A stretch of DNA of 64,000 nt, taken from the NCBI RefSeq assembly GCF_000725805.1, contig NZ_JOFT01000023.1, positions 81,338 through 145,337 of the forward strand. Reading direction: 5' to 3'. This DNA is from Streptomyces xanthophaeus (GTDB taxonomy: Bacteria > Actinomycetota > Actinomycetes > Streptomycetales > Streptomycetaceae). Positions 53,122-62,063 of the stretch are shown here, piece by piece. Both the position numbers and the translations under genes were made by a program. A model generated the notes under the pieces. The model searched no databases and was not told where the DNA came from. It saw nothing but the letters and a program-made list of their open reading frames with translations. Numbering within the stretch: position 1 is the first letter of the stretch; the number at the start of each line of letters is the position of its first letter.

Positions 53122-53302
53122 CGTTCCACCTTCTCCCGCGCGTTGAGCCGTCCCGCCGTCAAGCCCTGAGCCTTCCCCCCACGACTCCACGAGCGGGGGA
53201 TGTTTACTCAACTTGAACAGTCTGGTGCCGAATTTCTTATGCCTTGTGTCCGTTCGGTGCACGTTCGGGACGCCCCTTGTGTCCTTCCCGTGCGCCATCC
53301 TC

Positions 53303-53842
53303 TCAGGCTCCGAGGCCGTACCCGTACCCCTGGAGGTCCTTCCGCAGGGCGCGCAGGGCGTAGTACGTACGGGACTTGACCGTCCCGGCCGGGATGCCGA
53401 GCTCCGCCGCGGCCTCGGCCACGGACCGGTCCCGGAAGTAGACCTGGAGCAGCACCTCCCGGTGCTCCGGGCCCAGTGAGCCGACGGCCCGCCGGACGTC
53501 GATCGCGGTGACCGATCCGGCCACCGCGTCCTCGGGCGCCGGGGCCTGCTCCAGTCCTTCGGGGTCCACCTCCTGGGGCCGCGACAGCCGGGCCCGGCGG
53601 GCGTCGATCGCGAGCCGGCGGGCCACCGTGAACAGCCAGGGCCGCATGGAGTCGTGGGCGCTGGCCAGGACCTCGGGGTGCTGCCAGACCCGCACGAGGG
53701 TCTCCTGGACGAGGTCCTCGGCCCGCTGGGCGTCCCCCGCCGTGAGGCCGAGCAGGAATCCGAACAGGGCCCGCCCGTGGTCGCGCTGGAGTTCGGCCAG
53801 CGCCTCGGGGTCCGTGCGCCGGAGGGTGGGTGAGAGCGGCAC
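53303..53842 (-). CDS. ECF-family RNA polymerase sigma factor
   Basis: 179 residues. Sigma-2 region ~15-85 (RALFGFLLGLTAGDAQRAED, VQETLVRVWQHPE) and sigma-4 region ~115-170 (LGPEHREVLLQVYF, SVAEAAAELGIPAGTVKSRT). GTG at 53842 has GGAAGGAG 6 nt upstream; longer starts read into low-complexity sequence. Directs transcription of a small stress or envelope regulon. No zinc anti-sigma gene follows. Confidence 0.92.
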   Translation of the reverse strand: MPLSPTLRRTDPEALAELQRDHGRALFGFLLGLTAGDAQRAEDLVQETLVRVWQHPEVLASAHDSMRPWLFTVARRLAIDARRARLSRPQEVDPEGLEQAPAPEDAVAGSVTAIDVRRAVGSLGPEHREVLLQVYFRDRSVAEAAAELGIPAGTVKSRTYYALRALRKDLQGYGYGLGA

Positions 53843-54252
53843 GAGGGGCTCCTTCCGGGGTGCGGGGTTGTCCGTCGGGGTGGGCGACGCATCCACCCTC
53901 ACCTGCACGGAGCGGACCGGGAACCGTCCCGCCCGGCCATTGCGCCCAAGCCCCCGGGTCGTCCGGTGGGCGGCCGGACCGGTCGGTGAACGGTCGAACG
54001 GCACGGCGAACGGCACGGCCGTCTTCCCGTCATCCCGTCACTCCGGAGTCCCCGTCACGCCGACGTCCCGTCACGCCGACGTCCCGTCACCCCGGCGTCC
54101 CGTCACGCCGGCGTCCCGTCACCCCGTTGCCGCAGCCGCCTGCGCCGTCCGGGTGGGCGCGGGGATGCGGACGGAGCCGTTCCTTGACTCTCATCGTCTC
54201 CTTCTATGGATTGCAGGTAATCCGATAGTCCTATTAATGGGAGTCGCGGCAG
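53843..54252. other. Divergent spacer with tandem repeats
   Basis: 410 bases without a credible gene between the sigma factor and CapA genes. It holds four 16-bp tandem repeats at 54057-54120, listed separately. At the right end is an AT-richer stretch with TTGACT (54184-54189) and ATTAAT (54233-54238) that may carry the capA promoter. Confidence 0.5.
54057..54120. repeat. Four 16-bp tandem repeats
   Basis: ACGCCGACGTCCCGTC twice, then ACCCCGGCGTCCCGTC and ACGCCGGCGTCCCGTC. Noncoding. Each copy has the same GTCCCGTC end, preceded by two partial units. Confidence 0.85.
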
Positions 54253-55446
54253 ATGAACAAGCGCACCCGCCAGTCCGCAGCCCTCCTCGCCGCCCTCCTG
54301 CTGTCGGCCGCCGCCGGCTGTTCCGCCTCCGGGGGACCCCCTCCGGCCCGCCTCGCGGGCTCCGGCAGCCCGGCGCCGTCCACCGCCGCAGGGGCCCCGG
54401 CGGCCCGGGGGTTCACCCTCGTCGCGAGCGGCGACGTCCTGCCCCACACCTCGGTCATCCGCCAGGGGGCGGCCGACGCGGACGGCAGCGGCTACGACTT
54501 CGGCCCCATGTTCTCCGGCGTGAAACCGGTGGTCTCCGCGGCCGACCTGGCCCTGTGCCACATGGAGACCATCTACGGGGAGGACGGCGGCCCCTTCTCC
54601 GGCTACCCAGCCTTCGTCTCCCCGCCCGAGATCGCCGACGCGCTGAAGGCCACCGGCTACGACGGCTGCTCCACGGCCTCGAACCACACCCTGGACGACG
54701 GGGCCGACGGCCTGCGCCGCACCCTGGACCGCTTCGACAAGGTCGGCCTGAGGCACGCGGGCTCGGCCCGTACGGCGGCGGAGGCGGCCGCGGTGACCAC
54801 GTACACGGTGGGCTCCGCCAAGGTCGCGCACCTCGCGTACACCTACGGCACCAACGGCTACCCCATGCCCGAAGGCCAGCCGTGGGCGGTCAACCTGATG
54901 CAGCAGGACAAGATCGTCGCCGATGCGCGGGCCGCCCGGAAGGCGGGCGCGGACGTGGTCCTGGTGAGCGTGCACTGGGGCACGGAGTGGGAGACGGAAC
55001 CGGACGGGACGCAGCTCTCGCTCGGCAAGGCGCTGACTGCCTCGCAGACGGACGGCCGTCCCGACATCGACCTCATCCTCGGCACGCACGCGCACGTGCC
55101 GCAGCCCTACGAGAAGGTCAACGGCACCTGGATCGTCTACGGCATGGGCGACCAGGTCGCGGGGCAGATGTTCAACCACTCCGGAGCGGAGGACGCGCGC
55201 GGGAGCTACGGCTCCATCGGGCGCTTCACCTTCGCCCCGCCGGCCACGGCCGGGCAGCGCTGGCAGGTCACCAAGGCCGAGTTCGTCCCGCAGCTGATGG
55301 ACCGGGACGCGGGCCGGGTGGTGAACCTCCCCGCGGCCCTCGCCGCCCAGCCCGGCCGCGAGGACTACCGCGCCGCCCAGGAGGCCGTCTCGGACGCCGT
55401 GCTCAGCCGCGACGCGGCCAAGGACGGCCTGACGCAGGGCCGGTAG
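54253..55446 (+). CDS. CapA-family lipoprotein
   Basis: 397 residues. Lipobox LSAAAGC at ~17-23, then a Ser/Ala/Pro linker and the CapA metallophosphatase-fold domain (~54-330): LVASGDVLPH, YDGCSTASNHTLDDG and LILGTHAHVPQPYE with the expected His/Asp ligands. CapA proteins act in poly-gamma-glutamate capsule synthesis or related envelope polymers. Here it stands alone without CapB/CapC, so the substrate is uncertain. Anchored on the outer face of the membrane. Confidence 0.92.
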   Translation: MNKRTRQSAALLAALLLSAAAGCSASGGPPPARLAGSGSPAPSTAAGAPAARGFTLVASGDVLPHTSVIRQGAADADGSGYDFGPMFSGVKPVVSAADLALCHMETIYGEDGGPFSGYPAFVSPPEIADALKATGYDGCSTASNHTLDDGADGLRRTLDRFDKVGLRHAGSARTAAEAAAVTTYTVGSAKVAHLAYTYGTNGYPMPEGQPWAVNLMQQDKIVADARAARKAGADVVLVSVHWGTEWETEPDGTQLSLGKALTASQTDGRPDIDLILGTHAHVPQPYEKVNGTWIVYGMGDQVAGQMFNHSGAEDARGSYGSIGRFTFAPPATAGQRWQVTKAEFVPQLMDRDAGRVVNLPAALAAQPGREDYRAAQEAVSDAVLSRDAAKDGLTQGR

Positions 55447-55544
55447 CCCGCAGCCCGCAGCCGGGCGGTTCCCCGGCCGGGCCGTCGGGCGGGCCGGTGA
55501 CCGGCAGCGGCCCGGCCCGGTGACCCGGCAGCCGCCCGGCCCGG

Positions 55545-56006
55545 TCAGGGCACCACGGTCACGGGCCACTTCCCCGCCTTGACCAGGCGGATCGCCACCG
55601 ACCCCACGATGCGGTGGCCCGCCTGCTCGGAGGCACCGACCACCACCGCGTCCGCCGTCAGTTCCTCCGCCGCGCTGACCAGCCCCGCGTACGGATCGCC
55701 GCGGAAGGTGTGGAACTGCCAGCGCACCTCGTAGATCCCCTTGAGCCGCTCCGCCGACTCGCGGATCTCCGCGACCAGCTCCTCGGCGATCTCCCCGGTC
55801 GCATCCGCCACCGGCGCCCCCGTCGAGGCCCCGGCCGCCATCACCGGCTGGACGTACACCAGCGCCAGCAGTGCGTTCTGCCGCCGGGCCAGGCCCGCCG
55901 CGTACGCAGCCGCCCGCAGCGAGGAATCCGAACCGTCAACCCCGGCGAGGATCACCTTCGGGCCGTCCGTGCCGCGCTCGAATCCCGTGTTCACGTGCTC
56001 TGTCAC
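55545..56006 (-). CDS. Universal stress protein (UspA domain)
   Basis: 153 residues. VILAGVDGSDSSLRAAAYAAG at the N-terminus and the ATP-binding DAVVVGASEQAGHRIVGSVA near the C-terminus, ending KWPVTVVP. Single-domain cytosolic Usp. GTG 56006 has GGGAGG directly adjacent, so either it is leaderless or the next GTG (55994) is used. Divergent from lysX, 60 nt apart. Confidence 0.93.
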   Translation of the reverse strand: MTEHVNTGFERGTDGPKVILAGVDGSDSSLRAAAYAAGLARRQNALLALVYVQPVMAAGASTGAPVADATGEIAEELVAEIRESAERLKGIYEVRWQFHTFRGDPYAGLVSAAEELTADAVVVGASEQAGHRIVGSVAIRLVKAGKWPVTVVP

Positions 56007-56066
56007 CCTCCCGAGGCTAGCGGGCTCGGCGCGCGGACCGGCGCCGCCCTCCCTACAGTGCGAACC

Positions 56067-59000
56067 ATGAGTGCCAGCTTGGAGGAGACCCGCGGAACCC
56101 GGAACCGCTTCCTGCACCGGGTGCCCGACGGATTCGGCGCGTTCTTCGGCGTCATCGGCCTGCTGTGCGCCCTGCTGGCGCTCTCGCCCACGCTCCGGCG
56201 GCTGCTGCGCCACGTCGTGCGCTTCCTCGACCTGATCGTGGTGCCGGTCAGCGCGAACCTCGCCTACGCGGTTTTCCTCTTCCTGCTCGCGGCGGCCCTC
56301 GGCACCCGCAAGAAGGTCGCCTGGTGGATCGTCGTCACCTATCTGGCCCTGCTGATCCTCGACGACGTGCTGGACATGGCCGTCGGCGACTACTGGATCG
56401 GCGTCCCCTCCATGGCCCTGGCCGTGGCGGCCCTCGTGCTGCTGATCGCCGCCCGCCAGGAGTTCTACGCGGCCTCCCGCCCCGGCGCCCTGTGGCGCGC
56501 CCTGATGGTCCTCGGCCTCGGCCTGCTCGCCGCCGTGCTCGTCGGCTGGGGACTCGTGGCGATCTTCCCGGGCACCCTGCCCAAGGGGCAGTGGCTGGAC
56601 TGGGCCGCCAAGCAGGTCTTCGGCGGTCTCTTCTCCGCCCGGCAGTTCGACGGGCGCCCGCCCCGCCCGCTGTACTTCCTGCTCGGCCTGTTCGGCGCCC
56701 TCGCCCTGCTGAACGCCGCCGCGACCCTCTTCCGTTCCCAGCGGCTGACCGCCGCCCTGCACGGGGACGAGGAGCCCCGCATCCGGGCCCTCCTCGGCGC
56801 CTACGGACGGGCCGACTCCCTCGGCTACTTCGCCACCCGGCGCGACAAGGCCGTCGTCTTCGCCCCCAACGGCATGGCCGCGGTCACCTACCGGGTCGAG
56901 GCCGGCGTCTGCCTCGCCAGCGGCGACCCGGTGGGCGACCCGGGCGCCTGGACCCCCGCCATCGACGCCTGGCTGGCCGTGGCCGGCCGCCACGGCTGGC
57001 AGCCCGCCGTCATGGGGGCCTCCGAGGACGGCGCCACCGCCTACGCCCGCTCCGGGCTGAGCGCCCTCCAGCTCGGCGACGAGGCGATCCTGCACGTCGC
57101 CCGGTTCGACCTCGACGGCCGCGACATGCGCGTCACCCGGCAGGCCGTCAACCGCGTCCGGCGCACCGGGGCCACCACCGTCATCCGCCGCCACTCCGCC
57201 CTCTCCGAGGACGAGATGCAGATGATCGTGGACCGGGCCGACCGGTGGCGCGACACGGAGACCGAGCGCGGCTTCTCCATGGCCCTGGACCGCCTCGGCG
57301 ACGCCGCCGACGGGGACTGCCTGCTCGTCGAGGCCTTCGACGACAAGGGGGAGCTGATCGCCCTGCTCTCCTTCGTCCCCTGGGGCAAGGACGGCATCTC
57401 CCTCGACCTGATGCGCCGGGACCGCAGCGCCCCCAACGGGGTCATGGAGTTCATGGTCGCGCAGCTCTGCGCCGCCGCCCCCGGCCTCGGCGTGCGCCGG
57501 ATCTCCCTCAACTTCGCCGTCTTCCGCTCCGCCTTCGAGGAGGGCGGCCGGATCGGCGCGGGCCCCGTCCTCAAGCTGTGGCGCAAGCTGCTGCTGTTCT
57601 TCTCCCGCTGGTGGCAGCTCGAAGCCCTGTACCGCTCGAACGTCAAGTACGGGCCCGAGTGGTACCCGCGGTTCCTCTGCTACCAGGACGCCGGCTCGCT
57701 CGCCCGGGTCAGCCTCGCCTCCGGCATCGCCGAGGGCTTCGTCTCCGTACCGAGCCTGCGCACCCTGTGGGGCAACGGCCACCCCAAGGGCCTCACCAAC
57801 CCCGCCACCACCGAGGGGCTCCCCTCCATCGCCTCCCTCAACCTGGACGCGGTCAGCCAGGACACCGACGCCGTCCCGGCCGAACGGCTCCCCGAGCAGG
57901 TCCGGGTGCGCCACGACAAGGTGGAGCGCATCCGGGCCGCCGGCACCGACCCCTACCCCGTCGGCATCCGCCCGCGCACCCACACCGTGGCGCAGCTGAA
58001 GGCCGTCCACCCCGGCTACCCGCCGGGCACCCGCTCCGGCGAGGAGGCCACCCTCGCCGGGCGGCTGATGGTCGTGCGCGACCTCGGCGGAGTGGTCTTC
58101 GCGGTGCTCCGGGACTGGTCCGGCGACGTCCAGCTGATGCTCACGCGCGACGAGACCGGGGCCGACGTACTGGACACCTTCACCTCACAGGTCGACTTCG
58201 GCGACCACGTGGTCGCGTCCGGCGAGATCGGCACCAGCCGGAGCGGGGAGCTGTCCCTCGTCGTCCGGTCCTGGCAGCTGACCGGCAAGTGCCTGCGCCC
58301 GCTGCCCGACAAGCGCAAGGGCCTCGCCGACCCCGAGGCCCGCGTACGGCGCCGCTACCTCGACCTCGTCGCCAGCCCAGAGGCACGGGACGTCGTACGG
58401 GCCCGCTCCAGCGCGGTGCAGGCCCTGCGCCAGGGACTGTTGGAGCGCGGCTACCTGGAGGTCGAGACCCCGATGCTCCAGCAGATCCACGGCGGCGCCA
58501 ACGCCCGGCCCTTCCGCACCCACATCAACGCCTACGACCTGGACCTGTACCTGCGCATCGCGCCCGAGCTGTACCTCAAACGGCTCTGCGTGGGCGGCAT
58601 GGAGAAGGTCTTCGAGATGGGCCGCACCTTCCGCAACGAAGGCGTCTCCTACAAGCACAACCCCGAGTTCACGATGCTGGAGGCCTACCAGGCCTTCGCC
58701 GACTACGACGTGATGCTCGACCTGACGCGCGAACTGATCCAGAGCGCCGCCACGGCCGCCTTCGGCTCCCCGATCGCCCACAAGGCCGGACCCGACGGCA
58801 AGCTCGTCGTCCACGACATCTCCGGTCCCTGGCCGGTCAAGACGATGTACGGGGCGATCAGCGAGGCCCTCGGCGAAGAGGTCGACGCCGACACCGAGGA
58901 GCACGTGCTGCGCAGGCTGTGCGACCGGGCCAAGGTGCCGCACACCCCGGACAACACCCGCGGGGACGTGGTCCTGGAGATGTACGAGCGGCTCGTGGAG

Positions 59001-59378
59001 GAGAGGACGAAGCTGCCCACCTTCTACAAGGACTTCCCGACCGACGTCTCCCCGCTCACCCGCCAGCACCGCCGCGACCCGCGGCTCGCCGAGCGCTGGG
59101 ACCTGGTCGCCTTCGGCACCGAACTGGGCACCGCCTACTCGGAACTGACCGACCCCATCGAGCAGCGGCGCCGCCTCACCGCCCAGTCGCTGCTGGCGGC
59201 GGGCGGGGACCCGGAGGCGATGGAACTCGACAACGACTTCCTGGACGCCCTGGAATACGCCATGCCGCCGACGGGCGGCCTGGGCATCGGCGTCGACCGC
59301 CTGGTGATGTTCCTGACGGGTCTGACGATTCGCGAGACGCTCCCGTTCCCGCTGGTGCGCCGGGGCGCAGGAGCGTGA
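56067..59378 (+). CDS. lysX: LysX: lysylphosphatidylglycerol synthase / lysyl-tRNA synthetase
   Basis: 1103 residues. About six N-terminal helices (~20-230), a DUF2156/MprF-type lysyl transferase domain (~235-560), an OB-fold (~645-750) and a class II LysRS core with motif 2 FEMGRTFRNEGVSYKHN and motif 3 GLGIGVDRLVMF. It charges tRNA-Lys and transfers lysine to phosphatidylglycerol, lowering membrane negative charge and resisting cationic peptides. Same fusion as mycobacterial LysX. Membrane-bound. No clear ribosome binding site at 56067; the frame upstream lacks protein-like sequence. Confidence 0.97.
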   Translation: MSASLEETRGTRNRFLHRVPDGFGAFFGVIGLLCALLALSPTLRRLLRHVVRFLDLIVVPVSANLAYAVFLFLLAAALGTRKKVAWWIVVTYLALLILDDVLDMAVGDYWIGVPSMALAVAALVLLIAARQEFYAASRPGALWRALMVLGLGLLAAVLVGWGLVAIFPGTLPKGQWLDWAAKQVFGGLFSARQFDGRPPRPLYFLLGLFGALALLNAAATLFRSQRLTAALHGDEEPRIRALLGAYGRADSLGYFATRRDKAVVFAPNGMAAVTYRVEAGVCLASGDPVGDPGAWTPAIDAWLAVAGRHGWQPAVMGASEDGATAYARSGLSALQLGDEAILHVARFDLDGRDMRVTRQAVNRVRRTGATTVIRRHSALSEDEMQMIVDRADRWRDTETERGFSMALDRLGDAADGDCLLVEAFDDKGELIALLSFVPWGKDGISLDLMRRDRSAPNGVMEFMVAQLCAAAPGLGVRRISLNFAVFRSAFEEGGRIGAGPVLKLWRKLLLFFSRWWQLEALYRSNVKYGPEWYPRFLCYQDAGSLARVSLASGIAEGFVSVPSLRTLWGNGHPKGLTNPATTEGLPSIASLNLDAVSQDTDAVPAERLPEQVRVRHDKVERIRAAGTDPYPVGIRPRTHTVAQLKAVHPGYPPGTRSGEEATLAGRLMVVRDLGGVVFAVLRDWSGDVQLMLTRDETGADVLDTFTSQVDFGDHVVASGEIGTSRSGELSLVVRSWQLTGKCLRPLPDKRKGLADPEARVRRRYLDLVASPEARDVVRARSSAVQALRQGLLERGYLEVETPMLQQIHGGANARPFRTHINAYDLDLYLRIAPELYLKRLCVGGMEKVFEMGRTFRNEGVSYKHNPEFTMLEAYQAFADYDVMLDLTRELIQSAATAAFGSPIAHKAGPDGKLVVHDISGPWPVKTMYGAISEALGEEVDADTEEHVLRRLCDRAKVPHTPDNTRGDVVLEMYERLVEERTKLPTFYKDFPTDVSPLTRQHRRDPRLAERWDLVAFGTELGTAYSELTDPIEQRRRLTAQSLLAAGGDPEAMELDNDFLDALEYAMPPTGGLGIGVDRLVMFLTGLTIRETLPFPLVRRGAGA

Positions 59379-59424
59379 CCGCTGGTCCGAGCGGGTGAGG
59401 CGGACGAGGTGCGTCCGTGCCTCT

Positions 59425-59444
59425 CGACATCCGGACCGATGTCG
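59425..59444. promoter_or_regulatory. Dyad CGACATC/GATGTCG upstream of deacetylase
   Basis: Perfect 7-bp arms around 6 nt, 17 nt before the NodB ATG and 47 nt after the lysX stop. It may be an operator or a weak terminator. The following TTGATACGTAGTAATA stretch is unusually AT-rich. Confidence 0.4.
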
Positions 59445-59460
59445 TTGATACGTAGTAATA

Positions 59461-60354
59461 ATGAAAAATGACGAGCCGACAGTAGGGCGACGCGTGCTCC
59501 TGCGTACCGCCGTCTTCCTCGGAGTTGCCGCCGCCTCCGGACTGCTCAGCGCAGGCGAGGGCAGCGGGCCCGGCAGCGGCGCCGCGGGCGGCCCAGCAGG
59601 ACCCGCCCCGGCCGCCGGACCGGGCCCGGCCCCCGCCGCGGGAGCGCCCGGAGCCCTGTCCCAGGGACTGCCCGAACGGTCCTACCGGCTCCGGCCGATG
59701 ACCGCCGAGGCCCCCACCCGGCAGACCGCCGCCAAGCCCGCCGTCCGCAGCCGGCCGATCCTGGAACTGCCCTCCGACCCGAGCGCGGCCGCCATGGTGC
59801 TCACCTTCGACGACGGGCCCGACCCCCGCTACACCCCGGCCATCCTCGACACCCTCGCCCAGTACCGCGTCCGCGCCGTGTTCTTCGTCTGCGGGGAGAT
59901 GGCCGCCGAGAACCCCGACCTGCTGCGCCGCATGGTCGCCGAGGGACACGTCATCGGCAACCACACCTGGACCCACCCGCACCTGACCCGGCTCAGCCGC
60001 CCCGCGCTCGCCGCCGAGATCGCCGACACCAGCGACGTGGTGCAACGGACCATCGGCGAGGCGCCGGTGTGGTTCCGGGCCCCGTACGGGGAGTGGAACC
60101 GCGCCGCCTTCGAGGTCGGGGCCGAGCTGGGCATGGAGCCGCTCGCCTGGACCGTGGACACCCTGGACTGGAAGGAGCCCGGTACCGCCACGATCGTCTC
60201 CCGGGTCCTGGGCGGCGCCGCGCCGGGGGTGATCGTCCTGTCCCACGACGCCGGCGGCAACCGTTCCCAGAGCGTCCAGGCCCTGTCCTCGTACCTGCCC
60301 CAACTGCTCGCGCGGGGCTACCGGATGACGCTCCCGGTGCTGCCGCCGCGCTGA
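59461..60354 (+). CDS. Polysaccharide deacetylase (NodB domain)
   Basis: 297 residues. N-terminal GRRVLLRTAVF plus hydrophobic stretch is a possible Tat or Sec signal, then a Gly/Ala/Pro linker to ~70, then the NodB domain with LTFDDGPDPRYTP (catalytic Asp), HTWTHPHLT (metal His pair) and RAPYGEWN. It removes N-acetyl groups from peptidoglycan or another polymer outside the cell. No ribosome binding site was seen. Stop is 3 nt from the convergent sortase stop. Confidence 0.93.
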   Translation: MKNDEPTVGRRVLLRTAVFLGVAAASGLLSAGEGSGPGSGAAGGPAGPAPAAGPGPAPAAGAPGALSQGLPERSYRLRPMTAEAPTRQTAAKPAVRSRPILELPSDPSAAAMVLTFDDGPDPRYTPAILDTLAQYRVRAVFFVCGEMAAENPDLLRRMVAEGHVIGNHTWTHPHLTRLSRPALAAEIADTSDVVQRTIGEAPVWFRAPYGEWNRAAFEVGAELGMEPLAWTVDTLDWKEPGTATIVSRVLGGAAPGVIVLSHDAGGNRSQSVQALSSYLPQLLARGYRMTLPVLPPR

Positions 60355-60357
60355 GCC

Positions 60358-61020
60358 TCAGCGGGTGGCCACCATCCTGGCGAAGACGACCACGTTGCCG
60401 TCGTAGCCGCGGGCCTTGGAGTAGCCGCCGCCGCAGGTGATGACCCGGAGTTCCGCGTGCCCGGTGTCCCCGTACACCCGGGCTCCGGGGAAGCTCTCCT
60501 TCGAGAACACCTCCACGCCGTACACCTCGAACACCGCGGTGCGCCCGTCGTACCGCTCCACCTCGACCTGACTGCCCGGCTTGAGCGAGCCCAGGCCGTA
60601 GAAGACCGCCGGGCCCTGCGCGTTGTCCACGTGGCCCACGATGACCGAAGAGCCCCGCTGGCCCGGCGAGATGCCGTTGAGGTACCAGCCCGCGAGATTG
60701 CGGTCCTGCGGCGGCGGCGCGTCGATCCAGCCCTCCGCGTCCAGCCCGACCGTCATCACCGGAGCGTCCACGTTGATCGTGGGGATCCGGATGCGCTGCA
60801 CCGACGAGTGGTCCAGCACCTCCATGTCCGCGGGCGGCTGCGGAGGGTTCGCAGGCAGCTGCCCCGCCGTCACCGCGACGGCCGAGGCCGCGGTGGGCTG
60901 GGGCGGCCCGTCCTCGAAGTCCACACCGTTGCGCACCATGGCGAGGCCGCTGAGCATGACCAGGGCGAGTACGCCCCACGGTGAGCGTTTGCGTGACTGC
61001 CCGGTCTCGTCCTCGCCCAT
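60358..61020 (-). CDS. Class F sortase
   Basis: 220 residues from ATG 61020 (AAGGGAGA upstream). One N-terminal anchor helix (~17-33), a Pro/Ala linker, and the sortase beta-barrel with catalytic His in VIVGHVDNAQG, Cys in LRVITCGGGYSK and Arg in VVVFARMVATR. The TCGGGY signature and short length are those of actinobacterial class F. It attaches or processes surface proteins. Nearby secreted proteins with C-terminal anchors are candidate substrates but show no clear LPxTG. Confidence 0.93.
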   Translation of the reverse strand: MGEDETGQSRKRSPWGVLALVMLSGLAMVRNGVDFEDGPPQPTAASAVAVTAGQLPANPPQPPADMEVLDHSSVQRIRIPTINVDAPVMTVGLDAEGWIDAPPPQDRNLAGWYLNGISPGQRGSSVIVGHVDNAQGPAVFYGLGSLKPGSQVEVERYDGRTAVFEVYGVEVFSKESFPGARVYGDTGHAELRVITCGGGYSKARGYDGNVVVFARMVATR

Positions 61021-61430
61021 CGTTCTCCCTTCCCGACGCGGGGGTCCCGACCCGCGATCCTGTCCCGCCCCAGTACGCCCTGCTCTCACGCACGCTAAGG
61101 CTGCGCCGACGCGACGGCGAGGGGGGAGGGGCGAACGGGTGGCGGGCGGGCGGCGAGGGGAGGGCGAGGGGAGGGCGAGCGGGCCGCGCGGGAGTGGGAA
61201 GGGGCCGGAAGAGGTGCGCCCATACAGGTAATCGTCACATAAATGCCTGACGGGTCGTGACCTGCGGATCCGTCAGCTGAAACGTCTCCGCTTCGGCGTG
61301 TCGCTCAACCGAGCGGACCAAAGCCGGAAATGCGGAGCTTGCGGGCCGCCCGGAGGGTTCGTCGTGGGAGGCGTTCTCGTCGATCATCCGGGGCCGACGC
61401 TCCGGGGCGCTTCCCGCTGGAGGTTCCACC
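61021..61430. other. Spacer between sortase and secreted-protein genes
   Basis: 410 bases, no credible gene. The centre (61225-61260) is AT-richer with TAATCGTCACATAAATG and probably holds the promoter of the gene at 61431. Purine-rich GGCGAGGGGA-type stretches at 61110-61190 look like simple composition. Confidence 0.5.
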
Positions 61431-61931
61431 ATGCGTGCTTTCCGCGCCCTTACCGTGACGGCGGCCGCCTGCGCCGCGATCGCCCTCAGTGCTCCACTCG
61501 CCTCCGCCAACCCCCCGAACGGCGGGGGTAACGGCCCCAGCAACATCTCGGTCAACCCGTACGCCGTGCACCAGGGCTCCACGATGCAGGTGAGCGCCTC
61601 GGGCTGCGGCCACGGCGGCACCGTCAGCTCCCACGGCCAGTTCCCGCCGGCCAACCTGTCCGCGGGGTCGATCGGTTTCGCCACCGTGCGGATCTTCAAC
61701 CACGCCTCGCCGGGCAACCACACCCTGTCGGTCAAGTGCAACGACAGCAATCTGGTCGCCACCCACCGCTTCCGGATCCTCGAGGGCAACGGTGCCCAGG
61801 GCGGCATCGGCGGGTCCATCGGCCCGTCCACCGCCGAGACCGCCATCGGCGCGAGCCTCGTCGGCGTCGCGGCACTCGGCGCGGGCGCCCACGTGATCCG
61901 TCGTCGCCGTCCGCTGCGCTCCGAGGCCTGA
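61431..61931 (+). CDS. Secreted protein with C-terminal membrane anchor
   Basis: 166 residues. Sec signal to ~LASA (27), a beta-rich domain (~35-115) with two Cys (SGCGHGG and VKCNDSN), then a Gly/Ser linker, one helix (AIGASLVGVAALGAGAHVI) and a basic tail RRRRPLRSEA. This is the layout of wall-associated proteins without an LPxTG motif. GGAGG ribosome binding site. Paired with the similar protein encoded convergently at 62064-62693. Confidence 0.88.
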   Translation: MRAFRALTVTAAACAAIALSAPLASANPPNGGGNGPSNISVNPYAVHQGSTMQVSASGCGHGGTVSSHGQFPPANLSAGSIGFATVRIFNHASPGNHTLSVKCNDSNLVATHRFRILEGNGAQGGIGGSIGPSTAETAIGASLVGVAALGAGAHVIRRRRPLRSEA

Positions 61932-61960
61932 CGCATCTCCCCGGTCGGCCCCCGGAAGCA

Positions 61961-62014
61961 TCGACCGCAGTTCGCCCCGGGTCCTCACCAGGACCCGGGG
62001 CGACCGGCGGTCGA
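61961..62014. terminator. Long hairpin between convergent secreted-protein genes
   Basis: Inner stem TCGCCCCGGGTCCT / AGGACCCGGGGCGA (14 bp, CACC loop; 61972-62003) and outer stem TCGACCGC / GCGGTCGA. It lies 30 nt after one stop and 50 nt before the other, placed as a two-way terminator. Confidence 0.85.
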
Positions 62015-62063
62015 GGGCAAGGAGGACAAGGAAGACCAGGAGGGGTGTGCGAGGGGACACGTG

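Noticed and set aside
53122..53892. A long - strand frame linking the sigma-factor region to the hypothetical protein at 52606
   Set aside because: The sigma factor is encoded in a different frame with clear domains, and the linking sequence has no family features.
55614..56066. Upstream extension of the lysX frame
   Set aside because: It is antisense to the universal stress protein gene and has shadow composition; the membrane domain begins properly at 56067.
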